Below, one piece after another: positions 35,235 to 42,110 of a DNA stretch of 42,110 bases. Both the position numbers and the translations under genes were made by a program. Numbering within the stretch: position 1 is the stretch's first letter; each line of letters begins with the position of its first letter. The stretch spans positions 1 to 42,110 of the forward strand of contig NZ_BHWB01000027.1 in the NCBI RefSeq assembly GCF_003865075.1. Reading direction: 5' to 3'. Under the pieces are notes generated by a model. The model did no database searches and had not been told where the DNA came from. It saw nothing but the letters and a program-made list of their open reading frames with translations. Origin of the DNA: Bacteroides faecalis (GTDB taxonomy: Bacteria; Bacteroidota; Bacteroidia; Bacteroidales; Bacteroidaceae).

Positions 35235-35300
35235 TATGAATTCCATAGCTTTTGTATGTTTTCAATTAAATGAGAACAATAAAAACCTATGGAATTCATA
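35235..35300. repeat. Long imperfect inverted repeat after the S41 gene
   Basis: The outer 14 bases, TATGAATTCCATAG (35235-35248), pair perfectly with CTATGGAATTCATA (35287-35300). Inner segments TGTTTTCA and TGAGAACA also pair with one wobble around ATTAAA. The whole 66 bases form a near-continuous hairpin, longer than usual terminators and without a T tract. It follows the S41 stop by 7 bases. Confidence 0.7.
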
Positions 35301-35385
35301 CTTATATCAATATGAAATCAGTTTGGGTTCATGTCATATTTTCCTGTAACTTCTTCTCTTATAGTGAAATAAAATGAAGCAACCA

Positions 35386-36678
35386 TTATGACTGAAGATT
35401 CATCACATAATATCGGTTTCCATACATTGAATGTTTTGCAAAAAATCCCATTGCCGGAAGATGTGAAGTTAACTGTTTCACAGATGTGTTTTTCATTGCA
35501 GATGAATTAAATCGATGTAATGTATTGTAAATCTCAGCGGCAGTAAGCCAAATACCTTTTTCTGCTTCCATAGGTTGTCGGAAACAATTATAAAACACAT
35601 CCTCCAATGGTGACTGGCGGTAATAAGCTTTATTGTGTTTTTGTAACAGTTGCTCTTCTTCACTGTTCAGAAAATCGGGTTTGCCTGCTTCCAGTTCCGC
35701 TTTTAGTTGGGCGTATACCTGTTTGTGTTCCAGAGGTTCTTCCGAGATAGTGTGCAACACCTCCACGCAAAGGAAACGGCGGCTTCCTGTAGGGTCAGTT
35801 AGTATTTGATAGGAGTTAGTCGTAGCTATAAATGAAGCTAGTCTGTTCTCGTTTACCCATCCCAATCGTTTGCCACGAAAAATAGGAATATTGACCATTT
35901 GGAGTAAATTTTTGAGGTTTGTTTGTTGGCTCTCTCTGATTTTATCGAATTCATCCAGATTAATCAATCCGTTTTTAACAAGTTTCTTTTCGGGGAAAGT
36001 GCTGGCAGCCAGATTTAAATTATCAAGATAGTAATATCGGAGTGAGTCCGGTAGTAAAGATCTACAAAAAGTACTTTTGTTCAGTCCCTGTTTGCTGCTG
36101 ATTAAAATAGGAGTCAGTGTATTGGCGTGAGTCCGCTCTACACCGGTCCATTGTGAGGTCATGGCACGTAACCAATAACGTCCGCCTTTTAGCCATAACT
36201 CATTGTCCGATACTCCTAGTAATAAAGAAGTCACACGGTCTGTTCCATCCCATACCGGAAGCTCTCTCATGTAAAGATGAAAAGGATTATAAGCTTCTAC
36301 TTTGCTGGATAATACTAAAGTTGGAATGTCATTTCTCCAACAAGGGATACCCTCCAGTCGGGCATCTACAATCATTCCGTTCATTTCCCTTTCACTAATT
36401 GGTCGAAAGCGGTCTGTTGTGTTTTTTAATTGGAATTCGGTGGCTCCTGTCAGAGTGTTATAGCGGAATGTAAAGTGTTCTAATAGATATTTCCGCAGCT
36501 GAACGGTCATAGTCTGACTCCTATTCCTTTTTGAGGTCCCGTCGGGACTTTCTTGCTTTTCTGTATTTACCTTTTTCTCCGGTTTGTCGGATACATTTGT
36601 CTCTTTGTTAGTCTGTTCTTCTATGCGTGCAAGTAATTGTTTCAACGTTTCTAACATTTTTTGAATCATTGTTTTCAT
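35386..36678 (-). CDS. VapE (virulence-associated E) domain ATPase-like protein
   Basis: A 430-residue soluble protein; VapE relatives resemble superfamily 3-like or primase-linked ATPases of mobile elements. The N-terminal part is polar and coiled-coil-like (about 1-50). The core reads PVWDGTDRVTSLL, then PILISSKQGLNKSTFCRSLL as the P-loop, GLINLDEFDKI as Walker B, and ATTNSYQILTDPTGSRRFLC with a likely arginine finger. The P-loop is altered: the usual second Gly before Lys is Asn (GLNKS). A helical tail with YNTLHRFNSSAMKNTSVKQL may bind DNA. It diverges from the HU-like gene, as is common in Bacteroides. I infer relation to mobile DNA; no integrase, primase or plasmid gene is nearby. Confidence 0.8.
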   Translation of the reverse strand: MKTMIQKMLETLKQLLARIEEQTNKETNVSDKPEKKVNTEKQESPDGTSKRNRSQTMTVQLRKYLLEHFTFRYNTLTGATEFQLKNTTDRFRPISEREMNGMIVDARLEGIPCWRNDIPTLVLSSKVEAYNPFHLYMRELPVWDGTDRVTSLLLGVSDNELWLKGGRYWLRAMTSQWTGVERTHANTLTPILISSKQGLNKSTFCRSLLPDSLRYYYLDNLNLAASTFPEKKLVKNGLINLDEFDKIRESQQTNLKNLLQMVNIPIFRGKRLGWVNENRLASFIATTNSYQILTDPTGSRRFLCVEVLHTISEEPLEHKQVYAQLKAELEAGKPDFLNSEEEQLLQKHNKAYYRQSPLEDVFYNCFRQPMEAEKGIWLTAAEIYNTLHRFNSSAMKNTSVKQLTSHLPAMGFFAKHSMYGNRYYVMNLQS

Positions 36679-37019
36679 TTTTGTTCTATTTTATAGTTAA
36701 TACTTCGAAAATGTGAGACGCAAATATATAATTCGAAAAAGCGGATTTGCAACTATATAGATAAATGATTCTCAAAAAAGTGAGTTATCTAAAATTATTC
36801 GATAAAGTATTGTTTTTAACTAAATAAATTAGTAATTTTGATGTATCATATTAATTGTAGTACAAATTGTGCGATGGCTGTTTCGCATTTTGTGCAACAA
36901 CTGTTGTATAATATATGAGTTAGCTGTTGCACATAATGTGAGTCAGTCAATAGATTGGCATAAAATAAATAAAACTACCGCGTAAATTAGCTAACAGTTG
37001 CGCACAATACAATTAGTAT
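36679..37019. promoter_or_regulatory. Divergent spacer with repeats between VapE-like and HU-like genes
   Basis: The 341 bases hold no gene. Three copies of GTTGCRCANAAT occur: 36887-36898 (minus orientation, GTTGCACAAAAT), 36926-36937 (GTTGCACATAAT) and 36997-37008 (GTTGCGCACAAT). A partial copy (CGCACAAT) lies at 36866-36873 on the minus strand. TTAGCT precedes the second and third copies. The last copy ends 11 bases before the HU-like start, where binding would block translation or transcription start. Confidence 0.65.
36721..36728 (-). promoter_or_regulatory. VapE-like gene -7 element
   Basis: The minus strand reads TATATTTG, matching TAnnTTTG, 42 bases before the start of the VapE-like gene. 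Confidence 0.6.
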
Positions 37020-37640
37020 ATGAGTGCACTTTATGATTTCTTTCTGACTCCCCAACCTAAAGATTCCAATAAAAAAAGATATCATGCCCGTTTGGTGGTA
37101 CGTGATACGATAACCCTCGAAGATATTGCAGGAATTATAGAATCAAGAAGTAGCTTGAGAAAAGGCGATGTCATCGGGTCTTTTATAGAGTTTGCCAATG
37201 TTTTCAAAGATGAACTGTCCAATGGGAACAGTATTCATATTGAAGGGGTCGGTTCATTTCGTATTAAGGCGGAATCTCCGGAGGTTCGGTCGCCTAAAGA
37301 AATGCGTGCGGAGCATATACGCTGTGCAGGAGTTGTTTTTACTCCGGAGAAAGAACTCCTTCGGAAGTTGAAAGCAACTACCTTTGAGAAAGTTCGTGAA
37401 ACACGTCGTTCACAAGAATTGAGTGATATTGAGATTGATGGAAAATTGGCGGAATTTTTTAAAGATCATGATTATATCACTACGCGTCAGCTCTGTGCGT
37501 TGTGTGGACTGCGAAAGGCTACTTCTCTCCGTCGGCTACAGAAGCGGGTAGAAGAAGGAAGAATGACACATCCCGGATATCTTCGTTCTCCTTTTTATTT
37601 CCCTGTTCCGGGATGGTTTGGAGTGTCACGAAATAGATGA
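37020..37640 (+). CDS. HU-like DNA-binding protein with extra C-terminal domain
   Basis: A 206-residue nucleoid-type protein, over twice the length of HU (about 90). The N-terminal domain (about 15-125) follows the HU/IHF pattern: RKGDVIGSFIEFANVFKDEL is the helical dimer part, and GNSIHIEGVGSFRIKAESPE the beta-arm region. A C-terminal domain (about 140-206) with DYITTRQLCALCGLRKATSL and RRLQKRVEEGRM looks like a winged helix. This two-domain HU family is common in Bacteroides beside VapE-like genes. A partner relation with the divergent VapE-like protein is inferred from position. The repeat array just upstream could be its own operator. I found no good -7 element before it. Confidence 0.75.
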   Translation: MSALYDFFLTPQPKDSNKKRYHARLVVRDTITLEDIAGIIESRSSLRKGDVIGSFIEFANVFKDELSNGNSIHIEGVGSFRIKAESPEVRSPKEMRAEHIRCAGVVFTPEKELLRKLKATTFEKVRETRRSQELSDIEIDGKLAEFFKDHDYITTRQLCALCGLRKATSLRRLQKRVEEGRMTHPGYLRSPFYFPVPGWFGVSRNR

Positions 37641-37795
37641 CGCAATGCAACTGATTGGATAATAGTGAAATATGAGAAAATATGACGATGAAGGAAAGTG
37701 ATTTCATATTGTATTTTAAGTACTATTTTTTGTTCATAGATAGCTTATTGCAGAGAAGTTGATAATGCAAAGTTATTAATCAATGATTTTACTTC

Positions 37796-38185
37796 ATGCG
37801 TTTAGGTGAGAAAGAAAAAGCATTAGCCACGATTATGCAGATTGAGAAATTATGTGTGCAAGACCCTTATTATCTTATGGGGAAAGGAATGCTCTTAGAA
37901 GTGAATGATAACAAACTATTGGCATCGGAAAATTATAAACAGACTGTATTTTTATTCGAAAAACGTTTAAATGAAAAACCTGTTGAATCTGATTTAATGA
38001 ATTATCTATTAGCACTTTATTTGAGAGATGATAAAATGTATTCTTTGGAAGAGGTCGAGCAGAAATATCCTAATGTTTTTAAACCTGAAAAAAGGCAATA
38101 TATAACAGGGATGATGGGCAATTTAGGCAAGCAGAGTAGAGAGAATTTGATTTATGAGATGGTCAGTAGGTGGTCAATGAGATAA
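37796..38185 (+). CDS. Probable C-terminal remnant of a TPR-like gene
   Basis: The 129-residue frame starts MRLGEKEKALATIMQIEKLC and has helix-turn-helix pairs like TPR units (YYLMGKGMLLEVNDNKLLAS), but no signal peptide and no full repeat set. Upstream, another frame just before the ATG reads AYCREVDNAKLLINDFTS, which looks coding and is joined to it if one base shift is repaired near 37790. So this is probably the tail of a broken longer protein, perhaps like the decayed one at the left end. A functional small protein remains possible. It runs to the terminator at 38213-38253. Confidence 0.5.
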   Translation: MRLGEKEKALATIMQIEKLCVQDPYYLMGKGMLLEVNDNKLLASENYKQTVFLFEKRLNEKPVESDLMNYLLALYLRDDKMYSLEEVEQKYPNVFKPEKRQYITGMMGNLGKQSRENLIYEMVSRWSMR

Positions 38186-38212
38186 TATAGATTCTTAGAA
38201 TGTTGATTAGTG

Positions 38213-38253
38213 ACGGAATTGGAAAATTAGAAGAATAAATCTTCCAATTCCGT
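38213..38253 (+). terminator. Terminator after the 129-residue frame, inside the tolC-like gene end
   Basis: Perfect 12-bp stem ACGGAATTGGAA (38213-38224) with TTCCAATTCCGT (38242-38253), a 17-base loop, then TTGTTTT on the plus strand. The right arm and loop are also the last codons of the convergent TolC-type gene. Confidence 0.75.
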
Positions 38254-39693
38254 TTGTTTTGCAAAATCATAAAGTGTTGTTTTTCGTAACATGCAGAAGC
38301 TATTCCAAGCATTCATGATGGCATTGTAATATCTTTGCATGGCATTATATTGTTCTTGTTGAGCAGAAGCCAGTTCATAAACAGATACTTTGCCGGAATG
38401 GAACTTTTGTGCTAACAAAGCATATTGTTCCTGAGACAGCTGGTAACTTTTAGTGGCAACGAACCATAAATTCATATTGTGATTGTAATCTTCTACTATG
38501 TCTTGTATGTCATTGTCAAAATTAGCTTCAGCTTGCTCTATTTCTATCATGCTGTTTTGATAGTTATTTTTTGCTATACGTATTTTGTTACGGTTGATAC
38601 CCCATTGGAAGATCGGTATTTGTACTCCTATCATAACTCCTTGTGTGTAATCAGGTTTTCTGTAAGCATCTAGAAAATGATCGGAATATTGGTTTAACCC
38701 ATAACTTAAGTTAAGGTTACCATTGAAACGGTTATTTAATTTAGCAGTAAATAATGTTTGTTCAGCCTTTAGCCTTTTTTCTTCTTGTGTTAAAGCAAAG
38801 GGACTGTTGTGTCGTGCGTAAAAGATAGCTAACTTTTCATCTATTTTCAGTGGTAAATCAAATTCCGGTGTTTGTATTTCTACCTCCTTATCCATCCATT
38901 CTGATTTATTGAGAAAGGTTATAAGCTCTCTTAGGGCTTTCTGATAGCTTTTAATAGAACTTTCATAGGCATATCGATTGTTAAGTTGCTGCAACTCCAT
39001 TTGATGATATTCATATTCGGTGAAATAACCATTGTCGAGTAATGCCTTACTGGCAGTGAGAAGAGTATCAGATATTTGGAGATTTTTATAGGATAATTCG
39101 GTGGAAAGTTTGCTTGAAAATAAACTCATAAATAAGTTTACTGCTTGTGTCTGAACATTTGCAATTTCTGAACAATATTGCTTTATTGAATTATTGAGTT
39201 GTGCATATTGTATATCCCGTTGTTTCTTGTAGTTATAAAATCCTCCGACAAAAGGCTGTGAATAATTGATGTATAGCGGATTCGTCCCAAAACGATCTCT
39301 ATTGTTGGAAAATTCGCGTAGATAGTTCAAACGGGAACTCACACTCAGTTCACCACCTATAATACCAATCTTTTGTCGGATGGCAATCTCTGTACTACTA
39401 CTGTTCGTGTAGTCTTCTACATAAGAGTAGTTTCCACTTTCAGCATTCTGCATTAATTTCTGAGAACGGTTAAAGTGCACAGGGTTTAATGAAAAAGCAA
39501 TGGAAGGTAGAAATTGTTTCTTGTAGTTATCAAATGCTAGTAATGTATTTTCATAAGATAGCTTTATTTTTTTTGCTGACGGTGAAGATAAGCACCATTC
39601 ATTCAATACTTGCTCTAAAGAAATTTGATATGGCTGTCCATGTAAAAAAGTTGGAACTAATATAAACCATATGATTATCCATTTGCGATTCAT
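38227..39693 (-). CDS. TolC-family outer membrane channel
   Basis: Outer-membrane exit duct of a type I secretion system. The 488-residue protein has a signal peptide (MNRKWIIIWFILVPTFLHG, cleaved near residue 19), then YQISLEQVLNEWCLSSPSA as the usual TolC opening and long amphipathic helices in two similar halves, such as YQNSMIEIEQAEANFDNDIQ and LAQKFHSGKVSVYELASAQQ. Length is normal for the family. It follows the C39 ABC exporter by 61 bases on the same strand, so it is the third gene of an hlyD-exporter-tolC operon. The cargo is not known. Confidence 0.85.
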   Translation of the reverse strand: MNRKWIIIWFILVPTFLHGQPYQISLEQVLNEWCLSSPSAKKIKLSYENTLLAFDNYKKQFLPSIAFSLNPVHFNRSQKLMQNAESGNYSYVEDYTNSSSTEIAIRQKIGIIGGELSVSSRLNYLREFSNNRDRFGTNPLYINYSQPFVGGFYNYKKQRDIQYAQLNNSIKQYCSEIANVQTQAVNLFMSLFSSKLSTELSYKNLQISDTLLTASKALLDNGYFTEYEYHQMELQQLNNRYAYESSIKSYQKALRELITFLNKSEWMDKEVEIQTPEFDLPLKIDEKLAIFYARHNSPFALTQEEKRLKAEQTLFTAKLNNRFNGNLNLSYGLNQYSDHFLDAYRKPDYTQGVMIGVQIPIFQWGINRNKIRIAKNNYQNSMIEIEQAEANFDNDIQDIVEDYNHNMNLWFVATKSYQLSQEQYALLAQKFHSGKVSVYELASAQQEQYNAMQRYYNAIMNAWNSFCMLRKTTLYDFAKQTELEDLFF

Positions 39694-39754
39694 AGGAACA
39701 TTTTATTTATTGCTTTGGGTAGAATGATCATTTATAGTCTATTGATTGATGGAA

Positions 39755-41935
39755 TTATTCTGATTGTGAAGAAACCAGGTTATAATATTCTCCTTTTCTT
39801 TCCATAAGGTTTTCATGATTACCAATTTCTACTATTCTTCCCTGGTGCAGAACAACAATTTGATCTGCATGGCGTATGGTACTTAATCTGTGTGCTACAA
39901 CGATTACAGTTCTGTTTTTAAATGCGGAATTTAATGCTTCAACAATTTTCTTTTCATTGATGACATCCAGTGAATTTGTGGCTTCATCCAAAAAGAGGAA
40001 ATCAGGGTCACGATATAAAGCACGTGCTATTAATAATCTTTGTTTTTGTCCTCCACTCAATCCTCGGCCTTTTTCTCCAATGAAAGTATCAAAACCTTTA
40101 GGCATACCGTTTATTTCATCTTCAATCTGAGCCATTTTACATGCTTCATGTAGGCGGTCATAATTGATATGTTCGTCATCCAGTACTATATTGGCAAGGA
40201 TGGTGTCGCTGAATAGTTTACCGTCCTGCATCACTACTCCACACATATTGCGCCATGTGCGTAAGTTAATACTCGATACGTTCATATTTCCCATTTTTAT
40301 ATCTCCGTAAGTCGGTTTATAAAGTCTTACTAATAATTTGAGTAAAGTGGATTTTCCACTACCACTTCCACCGACGATGGCGGTCACTTTGTTCTGTGGG
40401 ATAGTCAGGAATATATTGGAAAGTACTAAAGGTGAGTTGGGGCTATATTGAAAAATAATGTTTGATAGTGTAATATCCCGGCTTTCTGGTAAGATGGAAG
40501 TAGCTCCAATGGATAATAACTCTTCTTCATCTTTCAATTGTCTTATTTCATTCATACGTAAGAAACTTATTTTGGCATATTGAGCAGATACCACGAAGCC
40601 AATAAACTGAATCAATGGACCGTTTAGCATGCCAATAATAAACTGTGTAGATATCATGACGCCGAATGTGATTTCTCCTTTAATGACGGCACTTGCACAG
40701 AAAAATACAATACCCATGTTCTTTATATTTTCAATAAACTGAGCTCCTAAATTTTGCATATTAGTAACATTAAGTACTCTTTTATTGACCTTGTATAGTT
40801 TGGCTTGTATTTCTTCCCATTTCCATCTTCGATACTTTTCGTAGTTGTATATTTTAATATCCTGAATGGCAGATACAGTTTCAACCCAGTAACTTTGATC
40901 TTGAGAGATTAGTTCGAAGTATTCCCAATCCAGTCTTTTTCGGATACGGAGGAAAAGAAGTACCCAAGCTGCATACAATATTGATCCGGAAAGGAAAATA
41001 TAAAATATGATGGGATTATAAATTAGCAGAATGACACTGAAAACCATAAAAGTAAGTGTGGAGAATACTAGTGACAAAGAATTATTCATGATAAAGCTTC
41101 GGATACGTTCGTGGTCACGAGCACGTTGCAATATGTCTCCTAAAAGTTTATTCTCAAAAAAGGTAACCGGAAGTTTCATCAGTTTAATCAAATAATCAGA
41201 TATAAGAGCTATATTTACCCGTGAGGTGATGTGCAGTAATATCCAGTCACGTATTACATTGAATATTGTGATACTTAATAAGATGCATATATTGCCTATC
41301 AATACCATGTTGATGAAGTTGATGTCAGTTGTTTTAATCCCCACATCAATCACAGCTTTTGAAATAAAAGGAAGTATGCCTTGAAGGAGGGTTGCTACAA
41401 GCATGATAAAGAATATGGTTGCAAAACTATTTTTATAAGGGATAAAATAGCGTAGGATACTTATAAAACTATTTTTCTCCAATTCTTTTTCAATAGCACT
41501 TCGTTGAAAATCAATTGTAGGTTCTATCGCTAAAAGTACGCCAATAGATTCTCCTTTTGGATACCATCCGGCTTGAAACTCCTCATGTGTGTATTTTACC
41601 CTTCCTTTTGCAGGATCGGATACCCAAATGTATTTTTTATTAGCATGATAAACTACAATAAAATGGGATTCTTTCCAAAAAATGATAGCCGGGAAAGGGA
41701 CTTGATTTACTACATCGCTCAATGTGCATTTAATTGCTAATGTACGAAGCCCGATACTTTCGGCACCGGTACTTAAATCTAGTAATGATACGCCTTGGTT
41801 AGTTATTCCACATCGGTCTCTAAGATACTGTAATGAATAAAATCTTCCAAAGTGTTTGGCTACAATTTTCAGGCAAGCCGGACCGCAATCTTGCATATCC
41901 ATTTGATAATCAACCGGAAATCTGTGTAATATCAT
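39755..41935 (-). CDS. C39-peptidase ABC exporter (peptidase-containing ATP-binding transporter)
   Basis: Exports a peptide while cutting its leader, usually after a double-glycine site. The 726-residue protein has an N-terminal C39 peptidase (about 1-130) with Cys17 in MQDCGPACL, His91 in KESHFIVVY and Asp107 in WVSDPAKG. Six hydrophobic segments (about 165-435) form the membrane domain. The C-terminal ATPase has Walker A GGSGSGKST, signature LSGGQKQRLL and Walker B FLFLDEATNSLD. All catalytic residues look intact. It is 34 bases from the HlyD-type gene upstream and 61 bases from the TolC-type gene. Bacteroidetes use such exporters for bacteriocin-like peptides; no precursor gene with a GG leader is visible here. 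Confidence 0.92.
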   Translation of the reverse strand: MILHRFPVDYQMDMQDCGPACLKIVAKHFGRFYSLQYLRDRCGITNQGVSLLDLSTGAESIGLRTLAIKCTLSDVVNQVPFPAIIFWKESHFIVVYHANKKYIWVSDPAKGRVKYTHEEFQAGWYPKGESIGVLLAIEPTIDFQRSAIEKELEKNSFISILRYFIPYKNSFATIFFIMLVATLLQGILPFISKAVIDVGIKTTDINFINMVLIGNICILLSITIFNVIRDWILLHITSRVNIALISDYLIKLMKLPVTFFENKLLGDILQRARDHERIRSFIMNNSLSLVFSTLTFMVFSVILLIYNPIIFYIFLSGSILYAAWVLLFLRIRKRLDWEYFELISQDQSYWVETVSAIQDIKIYNYEKYRRWKWEEIQAKLYKVNKRVLNVTNMQNLGAQFIENIKNMGIVFFCASAVIKGEITFGVMISTQFIIGMLNGPLIQFIGFVVSAQYAKISFLRMNEIRQLKDEEELLSIGATSILPESRDITLSNIIFQYSPNSPLVLSNIFLTIPQNKVTAIVGGSGSGKSTLLKLLVRLYKPTYGDIKMGNMNVSSINLRTWRNMCGVVMQDGKLFSDTILANIVLDDEHINYDRLHEACKMAQIEDEINGMPKGFDTFIGEKGRGLSGGQKQRLLIARALYRDPDFLFLDEATNSLDVINEKKIVEALNSAFKNRTVIVVAHRLSTIRHADQIVVLHQGRIVEIGNHENLMERKGEYYNLVSSQSE

Positions 41936-41969
41936 TGTGCGTTATAATTTATATATTATAATTAGAGTT

Positions 41970-42110
41970 TTATTGTTCGGCATTTGCCTTTAAATTATCG
42001 AATAGCCTTTCTATTAGTTTCTTGGGTTTTGTTATAATTTCAGCAGTTCCTTGTGATTCGAAGTCGAGGTCGAGAGTCTTGTTGAAATTAGTTTGTAAAC
42101 CATTGGGGAA
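41970..42110 (-). CDS. HlyD-type secretion adaptor, C-terminal end only
   Basis: The minus strand is open from the window edge to a TAA at 41970-41972, giving 46 residues that include GTAEIITKPKKLIERLF and end in NAEQ. GTAEIIT followed by a helix-like (K)LIERLF tail is the usual end of HlyD-family membrane fusion proteins. It lies 34 bases upstream of the exporter gene. The rest of the gene, with its membrane anchor, is outside the window. Confidence 0.75.
   Translation of the reverse strand, partial: FPNGLQTNFNKTLDLDFESQGTAEIITKPKKLIERLFDNLKANAEQ

Noticed and set aside
35235..35300. Insertion sequence end
   Set aside because: No transposase frame nearby and no second copy of the inverted repeat in the window.
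36866..37008. CRISPR array
   Set aside because: Repeats are only 12 bases, in mixed orientation and with unequal spacing (39 and 71 bases); no cas genes.
39694..39754. Small GG-leader peptide gene between the exporter and channel genes
   Set aside because: Only 61 bases and no start plus leader pattern; the same holds for the 34-base gap at 41936-41969.

Overview
The window looks like chromosomal DNA of a gut Bacteroides (B. thetaiotaomicron/ovatus group is my best guess). Reasons: moderate-to-low GC; repeated copies of the Bacteroidetes -7 promoter element TAnnTTTG in front of genes; secreted and lipoprotein glycosidases of GH78, GH92 and GH13; a succinate-to-propionate methylmalonyl-CoA decarboxylase operon; and the VapE-like plus HU-like gene pair common in this group. 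No rRNA, CRISPR array, integrase or intact insertion sequence was seen. One tRNA (Ala, GGC anticodon) is present.

Layout. 1-1460: class II fructose-bisphosphate aldolase (fba) with its own promoter and terminator. 1489-2793: a secreted TPR-type gene on the minus strand, heavily decayed. 2936-7544 (minus): a five-gene operon, mce-mmdA-oadG-mmdC-mmdB, for methylmalonyl-CoA epimerisation and sodium-pumping decarboxylation; its OadG-type subunit carries an extra lamin-tail domain and a lipoprotein signal. 7720-9591: a GNAT/FemAB-like protein (minus), a beta-carbonic anhydrase (plus) and an unlisted 59-residue basic protein (minus). 9758-12617 (plus): a compact row of nitroreductase, small membrane protein, Rossmann/DUF2520 protein, KdsC-type phosphatase and Maf. 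12832-20856 (minus): large TPR protein, a porin-like remnant, an NMT1-type binding lipoprotein, pgk, nth, an MFS transporter and pheS.

20976-35227 (plus, except the tRNA): a secreted protein with a TonB-C-like domain, a small charged protein, GH78 rhamnosidase, DUF4286-ruvC, a pullulanase lipoprotein, a ModF-like twin-ATPase, GH92 mannosidase and an S41 protease. The glycosidases are scattered without SusC/SusD partners, so this is not a classic polysaccharide utilisation locus. 35386-37640: divergent VapE-like and HU-like genes whose shared 341-base spacer has a set of 12-base repeats, a likely operator array. 38227 to the right edge (minus): the end of an HlyD-type adaptor gene, a C39-peptidase ABC exporter and a TolC-type channel, together a type I peptide export system; its cargo gene is not visible and may lie past the right edge.

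The most notable items are the lamin-tail/OadG fusion, the repeat array between the VapE-like and HU-like genes, the C39 exporter, the probable porin deletion relic, and two places where a terminator stem is also the coding 3' end of the opposing gene. I do not see convincing proof of a wholly new system; the VapE/HU/repeat module is the closest candidate.
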